Assembly: GCA_000181795.3 (NCBI GenBank)
Contig: CM012953.1
Coordinates: 6,396,874-6,460,873, forward strand
Direction of reading: 5' to 3'
DNA length: 64,000 nucleotides
Source: Trichinella spiralis
Taxonomy: Eukaryota; Nematoda; Enoplea; Trichinellida; Trichinellidae
Position numbers and translations under genes: made by a program. Positions 1-11,966 of this stretch are shown here, in pieces. Within the stretch, counting starts at the first letter, position 1. The number at the start of each line of letters is the position of its first letter. The notes below the pieces were generated by a model. It was not told the origin of the DNA. It saw only the letters and a list, made by a program, of their open reading frames with translations, and ran no database searches.

Positions 1-340
1 ACAAAGTAAAATGTTTATGAAATATTAAAAAAGTGTTTTTTGAAAAAATATAAATAAAGGTCAATAGCAAATATTGTATATAATAAGATTTTAATTTGCT
101 TTTGAGGAAAGCGTCATTAATCAAAACAAGGGTTAGTTATCACTAAAGTAACTGACACTAATCTATTTTAGTTAGCAATACATTTCTGATTATTATTTGA
201 AAATACACGTTCATAACTTTTTCTGAAAATCATCAGTTTTTAAATAACTTGAGTACAGATTTCAAGAAAAAAAAGAAAATTTTTATATCATTTTATTTTA
301 ATAATTAAAAATAATATATCAATCACTGAAGAAATATGAG

Positions 341-2284
341 TTATTTTTTACAATAATTTGGATCGAGCAGATGCGACTCAATCTCACCAATGCAGATTTT
401 CATTTTGTTCTCCAGGCTTTCAAGCTCGGCAATCTTCTTGGTCAACTCTTTTCCATCTTGATCCGTTTTCTTGATGTATCGTTCTAAACGAGCCTTCTTA
501 CCTTGCAAATGATGTGACATTTCATTCAGGTACTTTATTTCTTCGGTGATTATTTCATTTTGTTTTAAATAAATCTCCTCATTATCTTTCTCTTCATTAT
601 CTGATTCCAAACATTTTCCATAAAATTCTTTGCCTGCGATCTGTGGTATTAAAGCATTCAACTCGGATTCCAACTTTTCTAAACAAGCTGTATATTGTAA
701 ATTTTCATTTTCCAAGTTTGACTTTAGCTCCATCAATTCCAAATTATTTTTCCACGAAGCTTGTAATTGACCAGATAAAATATGATTTTCTAATTTAATT
801 CTTTCTGTCAGTTTGGTCCAGTAGAGTGAATCGATAATTTGCTGTTGTTGCCATTGTTGCACCGTAATAAATTGGCTGACGAAGTGCATCTTTCTTGATG
901 TCGAGAAGTAAGCTTGGTTTTTGGCCGTGATGTCTGAATTCATATTTTTCAGCTCTTCTAAGAGTTCTGAATATTTTTTCTGCAGTTCAGCACTTTCATC
1001 TTTATGTTCGGTCTTTTCTTTCTGACAATTCTCTTTGAATTTTTGAATTTCTTCTGCAATCCATTCTGCATCCGCTTGTATAGCCCATTCTGCCTCGTCC
1101 AGCAGTTCATTCAGATCTTTTTGCTCATTAGCTGTGGATCTGTTGCACTCGTTGTTCAAGCATTCCTGAATTGCCTGCATAAATGAACAATGCTGCACAG
1201 TTTTATCATCTGATTCACATTGCGAGCGTAAGCTGTTTAGCAGTTCCGTTCGCATTTTGATTTCACGTTCAAAAGTTTCCTTTGCAATCTGCAATGCTCT
1301 CACTTTCGTTTCACAGGCATGAAAACGAATCTTTTTTTCTTTGATCTGCTCGTTTTGCTGCTCAGTAACTTTTTCATAACGGAACATATCTGCCCACAAA
1401 TTATCCAAAAACCGTTTAGCATCTGCGGCTAAAAGTGACCGAGTGAGGAATTCTTCCGGCGGCTTGCAGTCGTTGGCAAGCAAAATTCCGTGGTATTTCT
1501 GTTCGCATTGCTTTAGCAAGTTGTACAACACTTCAATCAAATGCTTCAAGCGCATGACTGTACCTTGTGCAAAGTTCAGCTCTTCAGTTTGATCGGCCAT
1601 CTTCAGGGTCGCATTTCTTGGATATGGAATACCGTTCCAAAGAGCGATCCCTTCACGCAACCAATTCACTCGTTCAGTTTCCAACAACACTTGGGTATTC
1701 TGGTTGGCCATTTGTTCCGCATAGCTGTTCAATTTCGCTTTCACAAACTTCTCGTCTATTAATTTCACCTTAGAATCACTGGTTGGCTGAGGCTTGCTCA
1801 ATGATATGCAAATAGAGCAAAGCTGGCGAGAAAGCAATCTTGATCGGAAACACAGGGAGTGGTAGTCTTCATTTTCACAGGGGGGCAGGGTTTGAAATTT
1901 CAGATCAACCAAACCAGCACCCTTCTCTTGAACAAGCTTTTCCAAACGAAGATACATGCTGTTCAATAAAAGTGACAGATTATTTATCTCACTGCTGCCT
2001 TTGTCTGTTCCAACTGAAAATGGGAAATGGCTGCCCTCCAATTGTAGAACGATCTCATTGGCCGGGATGTCGCAACAGTCGCTGTACATTTTCAAAAATT
2101 GCTTGGAATGCTCGATGTCGTCAGTTGCATGTTTCAATGATGCTAGCAACACATTTTTCAGCATCTCATGCATGACCTTGGAACGTTGCTCTTCGTTGAT
2201 CTTTTCGTAAGCATCCGCACGAAGCACAATGTCGCTGTTCTTCTTTTTACCTTCGGACTGATTGTTGTTGTTGTTGTTGCTCAT
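341..2284 (-). CDS. Large coiled-coil protein, function not recognised (647 aa, single exon)
   Basis: An uninterrupted reading frame of 647 codons starts with ATG at 2284 and ends with TAA at 341-343. The N-terminus has a poly-Asn run (residues 3-8) followed by a Lys-rich patch. The rest is rich in Glu, Lys, Leu and Gln with long heptad-like stretches, clearest from about residue 300 to the C-terminus, so an extended coiled coil is likely. A Cys-containing, less helical segment lies at about 130-165. I see no signal peptide, membrane segment, zinc finger or enzyme motif. Codon use and length make a real gene very likely. The lack of introns contrasts with most host genes in this window. The protein could be a cytoskeletal, centrosomal or kinetochore component, but nothing in the sequence decides this and no family is claimed. 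Confidence 0.8.
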   Translation of the reverse strand: MSNNNNNNQSEGKKKNSDIVLRADAYEKINEEQRSKVMHEMLKNVLLASLKHATDDIEHSKQFLKMYSDCCDIPANEIVLQLEGSHFPFSVGTDKGSSEINNLSLLLNSMYLRLEKLVQEKGAGLVDLKFQTLPPCENEDYHSLCFRSRLLSRQLCSICISLSKPQPTSDSKVKLIDEKFVKAKLNSYAEQMANQNTQVLLETERVNWLREGIALWNGIPYPRNATLKMADQTEELNFAQGTVMRLKHLIEVLYNLLKQCEQKYHGILLANDCKPPEEFLTRSLLAADAKRFLDNLWADMFRYEKVTEQQNEQIKEKKIRFHACETKVRALQIAKETFEREIKMRTELLNSLRSQCESDDKTVQHCSFMQAIQECLNNECNRSTANEQKDLNELLDEAEWAIQADAEWIAEEIQKFKENCQKEKTEHKDESAELQKKYSELLEELKNMNSDITAKNQAYFSTSRKMHFVSQFITVQQWQQQQIIDSLYWTKLTERIKLENHILSGQLQASWKNNLELMELKSNLENENLQYTACLEKLESELNALIPQIAGKEFYGKCLESDNEEKDNEEIYLKQNEIITEEIKYLNEMSHHLQGKKARLERYIKKTDQDGKELTKKIAELESLENKMKICIGEIESHLLDPNYCKK

Positions 2285-4801
2285 TTTGAAGAGACAAAAT
2301 ACCGCTCAACACGTAGTTCGCATACAATCTGATTAAATTTGCTCCTTTTCCCACATTTCAACTTTAAAATGTTCAAACTGTAAATTTGCTTTAAAGTGCA
2401 CTTTAAAATTTTACAGTCTGTACATTGAGTTATTTATTGATCAAATTTTGTAATATTCAAAAATTAAAGATAAACTGAAATAAAATTGGTCTTATTACTT
2501 TAATAATTTTTGAATATTTGTTTACAAGTCTATGGATATTGTGTGATTTTGAAATTATGCGCAATTTAATTTGAATCCACTCTTATATCATATCTTTTAC
2601 AACACCCTTTTGTATTTTAAATAGCATCAATAGTTTTATTTGAAAAAAGTTTTTTTTAAACTGAATACATAGTCGTGATTATGAGTGTAGCGATTTCTAA
2701 AAATAAATGTACACATGTACGTATGATTTTGTTAATAAATTTAGCTTTGGGCAGGATTCATTTAAACTGAAAGATAACGGTTTATTGCTGTATTTTTGAG
2801 TCGCTTGCCCCAATTCAGTCTAGTTTCAAATGTATAATTCAATATGTCAAGGAAAATAGTTTTCTGAGAAGAATACTTAAAATTACCGATATATGAACAT
2901 TAATAAAATGGAAACATGAAATCACTTCTGAATAGCAAATGTTGAAACGAAAATTTAATTTTCAAAGATGTAATACAAATAACGTTTCCTCCAGTTTTAT
3001 TTGTATAAATATATGAATGTACAAAAAGTGACCTTCAAAATTACTTAACGTACAAATTATTCAGCCTACTGTCTGCCTTCTTATGGATAATTTCAATGAA
3101 AAACCACACGTCATTTCAATACGTTTATAATGCATCCATTTACGTATAAAATTGCATATTTTAAATTTGAATTTAAAGAGGAAACATTTCAGTGTAAAAA
3201 TGATCAGAAATTAAAATTTTTGTCTTTGTCAAAAAATCTCAGTTTATGCTGAAGATAAAATTGTCAGCACAAATAGCAGTGCTCAGACTAGTTTTTGTGC
3301 ATTCCATTCTTGACTAAAAGATGTTCAAAATATCACATATAAAAATTTGAGAATGTTTATGAACAAAATATGCATATGCATATTTCGCATGCAACAATAC
3401 TGATAAATAATCATTTATCCGTGTTGCGTAATATCTGTTCAGTTGTACATTATTCATGTTTATTTATACACAGTTCATAACTTTAATTTAAAGCATATAG
3501 CAGTTAGCACGAATTTTAACATTTTCCCGTCACCTTAAAGCTGTTTTTTGTTTCAAAAGAAATTCACTGAATAAAATGACAGCTAAAACAATAACACAAT
3601 ATTCTTGCTTGTACTGCCATATCTTTTTTACTTCCAAAAGCTAAAAATGCTGATCAGATAAATTCCGCATATTTATACTGAATAAAGTTTAATAAGCAAT
3701 AAAATTCCAATTAATATTTGATCAATGTCAATTAATATTAATTAAAATGTTTGCACCCATACTTTCGTTTTGTATTTGCAGTTAAGTGTATAAATTTCAC
3801 TTTATTGAGTGCGTGAAATATTTGCTGTGCCGCAATCAAAAACTTTGACCCAATTATAAAAAATTACTAAGAAAAATCTAACCTCATTTAATTCTGCGAA
3901 ACAAAGTTGAATATGAGAAGTCTCACTTTAATTAATTGTAATGACTTCCATAACTTATTAGCAGAAACTTATATTGCAAAAAACAACAGTAAAGTTGATC
4001 AGTATAAAATATTCCTATATCATATAAGAATGTCATAGTAATTAAGCAAAAGAGAAATTTTAATTTCAAAACAATAATTGACAAAATATTTTAAATAAAT
4101 GACTGATATTGAAATTATTATTAAAATTCATTTTTATAAAAAAAATTGTAGAAATGCAGATTTAAAACTGTAACAGTTCTGATGAGAATTACAAATAGAA
4201 ACAGTTATTCATTGAACACTAAATGAATGCAGAAATAACTGCTTGCTGATAATTTTTTATTCATTTTTTAGTAAAATTCATTGAAATTTTTGTATTATTT
4301 TCTTATTAATTGAAGAAAAATTGCTTAAAAATGTAGTGGAGAAAATTGAACTGCCTTAAAGTGTTTTTTTCCAAACATTGAAATGACTTCATGCTTACAA
4401 GAGAATGACAGTATGAAATGTTCAAGGTCGAACGGTAAAAAGGCATACATTTTTCGAAGAGGGAGCAAACTGCCCGCCGTATTCTGAACAATAATTCCCA
4501 GTGATCTACATTCTAAAAAACAGACACGCATTTTGAGCTGTCACTTTTTTGACTATTTCAGAAATGTGGGTTAGCAGTGGTGTGTAGTTTCTTGTTGGTC
4601 AAGACATGCTTGGGATTGGGCCGGCCTGTTTTGTTGCGTCACTTTTTTTCATCAAACTAAAGAAACCGTGTCATTGCGGGCGGGCAGAAGCGAAAACGGT
4701 CCACGAACCGCTTTGCTCCAGTGAACCACTTTTGAACGGAATAAAATGGCGCCCGTTGCTTCAGTTCACCAGTCCACTGTCTATTCGTGAAGAAGTTGAA
4801 A
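2285..4801. other. AT-rich intergenic region
   Basis: About 2.5 kb between the coiled-coil gene and the collagen. It is AT-rich with stops in all frames; the only open frames are short and lack coding character. The last 200 bp before the collagen start are more GC-rich and probably hold its promoter and 5' UTR. No repeat or RNA gene was recognised. Confidence 0.6.
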
Positions 4802-5972
<1,171 letters not shown>

Positions 5973-7448
5973 ATGGTTCACCATTCAACATCCTAATAAT
6001 GCGCAATTTGCAATCGACCTTTTTACATTTTTTCCACCATTAATACTGATTAGTTTAAAAAGGCGATTGTCTTTTTATAAAAATTTTATAAACGAAAAGC
6101 TAAAATAAATTTCATTCATTCTTCACTTTTTGCATTGATTTGCTTGTGCAGTTGAACTAATTCTTACAACATATTAGCATAAGCTTTATAAAATGTTATG
6201 CTGAGAAAAATTGAATTAAAACGTCAATATTATCAATTATTATTAGAAAGATTTTGATGCTTGTTGAACAAGTAGGCAACTTAAAATTACAGGAGCGCAC
6301 TAACATATTATTCTGCATTTGTAGGCTATGGGAAATCAGTTATCATGCGCATTTGTAAATATAAAGTGCCCAAATAACTTTAAAATCTTTTTTAAAATCA
6401 GTTTTAAAATTTTATTTAATAAAGCTGCACTTATCGAATTTCTTATTATCTACTTAAATAATATAAAATCACACATTTGAATATGTTATCATTCATTTTT
6501 ATACTAAATTTCTTATTGAAAATACCACTATGCATTACGTGACAACAAAGAAGAAAAGTAAAAGAAGAATCTTAAAAATAAAAATTTCACAATGTAAAAT
6601 AACAACTAAAAGTATTAAAGTAATGAATTTCAATAAATTTGTCAAAAATTTTAATGAAAATTATTTTAACAAAATCGAAACAAATACGAACATTTCGTGT
6701 AATCAAAAAAATATGTAGAAGTTAATTTAGCGCGCAAAAGTTTGATATAATGCAGCACGATTCATTTGATTGTACTCTGTTGCAATGATATACAGTTGTG
6801 CTAAATTTAATGCACAAAAAAATTCATAACAAGGAAACTGAAATTTTTTGCAAAGCAGACAAAATGCCTTTGACCTGAAGTTCAAGTCTATAAGCGTATT
6901 CTCATTTTGTGTGCAGAAACTTCTGGTTTTTGCAGTTCAGAAGTAAACTTTTTATAATAACTCAAAATTAATTATGTTACGTAAATGTTGAAAATTTTTA
7001 TTTAATTATCAAAAATAAATAGCAATCAAAATGAATTTCTTGTACATCATAGAATTGTATAAACAAACTTTATTTCAGAATAATAATATGCTAAAATTAA
7101 AAAAAATATAGCAATTTGAATGTCATATGCAATGAAAAAAATTATAGAAAAGCAGTTCATATACAATAACTCTGAAGAAGGAATATAATTTTAAATCTCA
7201 TTTATAAATAAGTGATGAAGTAAAATAATGTTAATTAATTAGCAATTAAAAGATTTATTTTTATCTCATAACTCTTACAATGCATTTCTTGTACACAGAA
7301 TATTTGACAATTCTCAATGAATAACGCATTTAAACGTTTTCTTAGATTTTTTGCATTGTTAGTTTTATGGTAGATATATTTCAGCTTGACACAGATTTTT
7401 AATAAATCATAGTTATAATAATGTAGTAAAATGAAACAATAAATAGTA
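5973..7448. other. AT-rich intergenic region with collagen 3' end
   Basis: The first about 140 bp form the probable 3' UTR of the collagen (AAATAAA near 6103-6109). The remainder is low-complexity AT-rich DNA with only short chance open frames. Confidence 0.55.
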
Positions 7449-8198
7449 CAGTCGGCCCTCAATATTTGGAGTTTATGCGTTCCGGGGGAACCGCAAATGT
7501 CAGATTTTTACAAATACTTACCGCTGCTGTTCATATACCCCACCGATGCCTTGTAAGCCTACGCCATTGTATGCAAACTGCAAGGAATAATATTACGGAC
7601 CGTCTACTGATCTGCATGTTAAATATTTATTTCTTCCGCATATATTTTTTTATTTGTTTGATTGAGTGTATAAGAGTCAACATCATCGGTGTGTTCTTGC
7701 ATGCAAGCTTGCCAGAAGTGGAGGGACTGTAGGGTGCATCTTTCTTAAAAAAAACGTTGTGACTATAGTAGTTTCATGCATTACGTGTTTACTCAAATTT
7801 TGTGTTATTCTCACGCAGTGTTGGACCATGCTAGCATGAAAGCGGAAATTCTGCACTTCCAGACATGCCCGGACCGGTTGATCAGTCTGGAGCTAGCGTC
7901 TGGAATCGCGTGACCAGGGTTGCCGTAAGCTAACCTCCCGTTTGCAGCACCCCCTTTCCGTGCACCCTAACGTCTTTATCTTTTTCATCTTAGCATTAGT
8001 AGCAATTATTTAGCCTTCTAGTTTGGTTAATTCATTATCACTACTTTTATGATGTGGAATGTCAAAGCGGAAACAACCTTGCACTGAACTTGCAGATCTA
8101 CAGCATACATACACACTAGGGTCTAAAAATAGCATTTATATTATTGGCGGTTTTGAAATCCGTGAATAAACAAATCTGCAAATGTTCATGCTGAACTG
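7449..8198. mobile_element. Candidate non-autonomous Tc1/mariner-pogo (Tigger-like) element
   Basis: A 750-bp segment begins CAGTCGGCCCTCAATATTTG and ends with the loosely complementary terminus ...CATGCTGAACTG. Both ends are flanked by TA (7447-7448 and 8199-8200). The start resembles the CAGT-type termini of pogo/Tigger elements. The inverted termini agree at roughly 13 of 23 positions and share a GGTT/ACCGC-like subterminal motif. The interior is much more GC-rich than the surroundings, with no transposase frame. The poor terminal match means an old copy, and a chance pairing cannot be excluded. Confidence 0.4.
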
Positions 8199-8536
8199 TA
8201 ATATAATTTTTTTAATAATAAAAATATAAACAGTACGATCTTTTATTTCTGAAGATGGAAACCATAAATGCATCTGCACGTATGATGTTTATATACTTAT
8301 ACGTGCGATCTTAAGTTTTAGACAACGTAATAATTTTAAACGCACGTGTGTACTTGATGTTGAAAAATTAGGGAAGAAAATTATTCTTTTAGAATGTAAA
8401 AGTTTTTTTATCAGCCCTGTAAAAAATGGCAGTTAAGTTGAACACCATTGTTTTAGAGAACACGCCTCACATAAACATGAATACATAAATATCATGAATA
8501 TAACAGTAAATATAATGAAATAAATAAATAAAAATG

Positions 8537-9046
8537 CAGTGGCCTCAAGTTAACATGAACATAAAAAATGTCTGGCATTTGTTCGTGTTAATCATCTGTT
8601 CATGTTAAAAGAGTGAGTCATAAATATTTACAGAATACGTCGACAAATAATTTTTACGTGCTGGAGAATTAGCATTACCATTAAAAGCGCGCTAGAAATC
8701 AATTCAAGCATTAACTGGTTATTATTGTAATTTTTCACAAAATTCATAATTGTAGTTTTTCAATATTGCTGAATTTTGTGTCTTCAGCAAAATTTTCAAT
8801 TTGGGCAAGTGAATTGAAAATAAATTGCGGCACGTCGCGCTGCGCTTGAACAAATCATCTGATTTTCAAATTCATGTTATTCTGAATTAATATTGCTTTT
8901 GGAATAAGACAGTTTATTCTGAATAGAAATTATGCTAAGCTGAGCTTGATGTTCCCGTCAATTGAGCTCCGCCTAATGCTACTGCATAAGTAAATTTTAT
9001 TGCCATGAAAATTTTTAACCGAGTTCATGTTGACCAGAGTTCACTG
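8537..9046. mobile_element. MITE with pogo-like terminal inverted repeats
   Basis: A 510-bp element with about 24-bp terminal inverted repeats. The left end reads CAGTGGCCTCAAGTTAACAT and the right end, on the minus strand, reads CAGTGAACTCTGGTCAACAT; both continue GAAC. TA follows the right end (9047-9048); the left flank is TG. There is no coding capacity. CAGTG...CTC...TGAAC termini are typical of non-autonomous pogo-group Tc1/mariner elements. A second GTTCATGTTAA motif lies just inside the left end (near 8600). Confidence 0.65.
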
Positions 9047-9937
9047 TACATTTGTTCATATCACAAAGCATTACTTCATTTAAATAATTATTGTAGACAT
9101 AAAAAGCAGTATAAATTAAAGTTACCTGAATATATAAATAAAATTAGTTCACCATAAGAAAAGGTTTTTTGAATCTGCAGATTCACTACTGACTGTAATC
9201 TGATGACTACACTAATCAAAATTGCGCGATTTCAGATAAAATGAAAATTCAGCATTTTATCTGATTTCATGGTCAGTTCTGAGAAAAGTATTTTCTAGCG
9301 CATACTTATTTGCACAAGAATTTTATTAATGAAGTAAAGTTGTCATTAAGAATTATGGAGCAGATATTATCTCATATAATGCATAGCATGTGATCAACCT
9401 TAAGCTGCATTATTAATTATAAAAAACAATTACAAATAAAAAAATGTTTAAAATAAATTTGTTTTAGCATACAATGCTAGCGCAAAAGGCTCGAAATATC
9501 ACTTTTTTACTTTTTAAAGATAATCCGCTTTAAAACAGTACAACACATCATATTGTCATATTTTATTCAAAGAAAACAAATAAAATTTCAAAGTAATATG
9601 ATCTGCAATAATAAAGAATATTTGTGCAATATTAATAAATTTTAAAAATTTAACAAGATGTTAATAACAAGAAGTAGATGCATAAATACCCGGCGTGATA
9701 TAAGAAACCGTCATTCATTACCATCACTCGTTATCCATCACCAGAAATGACATTATTTTATCAATCATACATCTGAAAATTAAACATATGTATAATATTA
9801 GTTAATTAATAGCTAAACATGCAATTTAGATATTTTCTTAAATATATTTGAAAAATAATTGAGCACAGTACAAATGAAACAATGCTGCAATAAAAAAAAG
9901 TTAACTTTACGCATTTTCGACAGCATTTTCCACATTT
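9047..9937. other. AT-rich intergenic region
   Basis: About 0.9 kb between the MITE and the 3' end of the kinase gene. No gene, repeat or RNA was recognised. Confidence 0.5.
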
Positions 9938-10837
9938 TTACTGCATCTCTGACATGACTGGTAATTTACCATTCAAATCGAACTGCAATGCGGTCTTTAA
10001 ATCATTGTAATTTGGAGTAGTTCTTGCATTCATATTTTTTAGCTTGTCATATAAAATGTTCAAACCCTTTGGAAGCTCTGATGGCAGTTGCCCACTGAAA
10101 AACCTTTGGCGCATTTCAATTATTTCTTTAAGGCTGTTTGTACCATCCCAAGGAAGGTAGCCCAACAACAGTTTCACAATGGTAAAGAAGACGGACCACA
10201 AGTCATCTATTGGACCCAATTCTACTTCTAGGATTGCATTCAAAGATGCATACTTCAACGTTCCACGAAATGTGGAATTTCTTGCAGCCAGTCTGTTGCC
10301 ATATCTATCTTTGAACTGCAAGCTGGAACCAAAATCGACGAAGTAGATGTTGCTTGAACTAAAATCACTATTCTGCCTCAGACCAACTGTAATGTTGGAT
10401 GGTTTTACATCACAGTGCAAATATCCTGCGTTATGTATATCCTCAACCGCTTCCAACATCTGAATAGCCAAATGAATTGCATTCTTCTGACTAAGCTGCT
10501 TTTTAGCTGAATTCTGAACTAATTCACTTAAATTTGGTCCTAACAAATCCATTACCATATAATAGGAGCCATTTAACCATCCAAAACCATATAATTTCCC
10601 GGCGTGTTTGCTGCCTTGCAAAGCGCGCAAGAGATTTATTTCCCTTTCGAGAAAGTTTTCTACATTAGATGTATTCACTTTAATGGCAACGTTTTTTTTA
10701 TTTAACTGGTCGATCCCTTGGTAAACAGCTCCATAGCTTCCCCTATTAATATATGAAGATATTTTATATCTGCCCTGCAGGACATCATCTTCTGCTAAGT
10801 GTTCTTTGCTCTTCGTAAATCGAACAGTGTTATCCAT
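9938..10837 (-). CDS. Casein kinase 1 / tau-tubulin-kinase-like protein kinase (299 aa, intronless)
   Basis: A compact kinase made almost only of the catalytic domain. The Gly-rich loop is RGSYGAV (32-38), the ATP lysine is K53 in VAIKV, the helix-C glutamate is E66, the catalytic loop is HCDVKPSN (141-148, base D143) and the metal-binding DFG is 168-170. In place of APE it has a CK1-type GT-x-KYAS-x-NA motif, then DDLWS and the G-L-PW block. This places it in the CK1 superfamily, TTBK-like branch, which is greatly expanded in nematodes, where many members are sperm-enriched. The HRD arginine is Cys, so activation-loop control by an RD arginine is absent, while the catalytic residues are intact and activity is plausible. 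The start is the only upstream ATG (10837). It has no introns, as in many members of this worm family. Confidence 0.92.
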   Translation of the reverse strand: MDNTVRFTKSKEHLAEDDVLQGRYKISSYINRGSYGAVYQGIDQLNKKNVAIKVNTSNVENFLEREINLLRALQGSKHAGKLYGFGWLNGSYYMVMDLLGPNLSELVQNSAKKQLSQKNAIHLAIQMLEAVEDIHNAGYLHCDVKPSNITVGLRQNSDFSSSNIYFVDFGSSLQFKDRYGNRLAARNSTFRGTLKYASLNAILEVELGPIDDLWSVFFTIVKLLLGYLPWDGTNSLKEIIEMRQRFFSGQLPSELPKGLNILYDKLKNMNARTTPNYNDLKTALQFDLNGKLPVMSEMQ

Positions 10838-11535
10838 TACTCTATAAAAAATGAAAATTACAACATTATCATATAATCAATACTAAAAATGGAAATAGCA
10901 AAACAATCAGAAATGAGTGTAGTTGCAATAAATCCTGATTGTAATGAAGCTGACTGATGCTACCGGTGTTGTGTCGCACAAAGTGAATACTAACAAAATG
11001 CTGCCGCGTTAAATCACCAACACTTTATTTTCCTTTAAACTTGAATTGTTTTAAATTATAAATTTAAAACTTATTACTGTAAAATAACAAATGTGTTGTG
11101 GCGTATTTTAAAGCACCAAATTAAACAATGCATTTACCTTTGATTGAAGTGGCGAACGCCATTGTTTGGTTATATAAATGCTGAATAATTTTAGCACATA
11201 ATAGTCAAAATAGCAAGAACAAATCATGTAAGAAGTTTTGCCAGTAATAAATAAATATTATACTGTAACCTAAATACTCCACTGAACTTTATATTAAGCC
11301 TAAAAATTTGATAATGTGTATAGCTGACAGCATGAGTCAAATTATCCTCAGCTATGTTGAAATAAGATATACGCTAAGATGACATATGGGTTATTTTACG
11401 TAATTATTTCTGTAAGAAATAACTCAAAATGAAAACAGTGAAATAAATGTCGATTAGCAACTTTATTGAACAAGTATTAAAACTATACGGTATCATCCAT
11501 CTCTACCATTTTAAAGTCTATATAGGGATAAATAT
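10838..11535. other. Intergenic region upstream of the kinase
   Basis: About 700 bp of AT-rich sequence that must hold the 5' UTR and promoter of the kinase. No motif could be assigned with confidence. Confidence 0.4.
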
Positions 11536-11582
11536 AAATATAAATAAATAATAAATAAATAAATAAATAAATATATATATAT
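11536..11582. repeat. (AAAT)n/(AT)n microsatellite
   Basis: An interrupted run of AAATA units passes into a short TA tract. It is a simple repeat. Confidence 0.85.
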
Positions 11583-11669
11583 GAATTTTTGTAATTCTTT
11601 AGAATTCTCTCATTAGAAACATCACAGAAATTATGTATTCAAAAAAAGTTTAAGATATGATTATTAAAA

Positions 11670-11966
11670 TGACATTTAGCAATAAGCTTACCAGCTCCAG
11701 CTAACCGGTTTGAACAAGCAGAAAAAATTTAATTCAGATCCTTGGAAGCGGTTTGAAATTTAAGATTAGAAGTGATGTCCATGCAACAGAATTTTCTTTT
11801 TTCCTTCCTATTTTTACAATGACTGATGCTTCTCATAGCTAGCCGGTTCGAGCACAGAGGTAACAAGCAAAAAAATTTAATTAAAAACCGTAGGAGCAGC
11901 TGGCATTTGAGATTTGAAGCAAAACCCGATCTGACGATTTGAATCCTTTTTTACTCATTTTCACAA
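11670..11966. repeat. Diverged tandem duplication, two units of about 150 bp
   Basis: Unit 1 (about 11670-11819) and unit 2 (about 11820-11966) share, in the same order, TGAC-, TAGCY.GCCGGTT.GA.CA, ACAAGCA.AAAAATTTAATT, GGAGC/GGAAGC, a TTTGA.ATTT.A block, and a final CTTTTTT...TTTT.ACAA. The match is interrupted by small indels. Neither unit is open, and I do not recognise a family. Confidence 0.6.

Noticed and set aside
4787-4801. Possible upstream start of the collagen (frame open from 4787)
   Set aside because: The codon at 4787 is GTG; the first ATG in frame, at 4802, gives the usual cuticle-collagen N-terminus.
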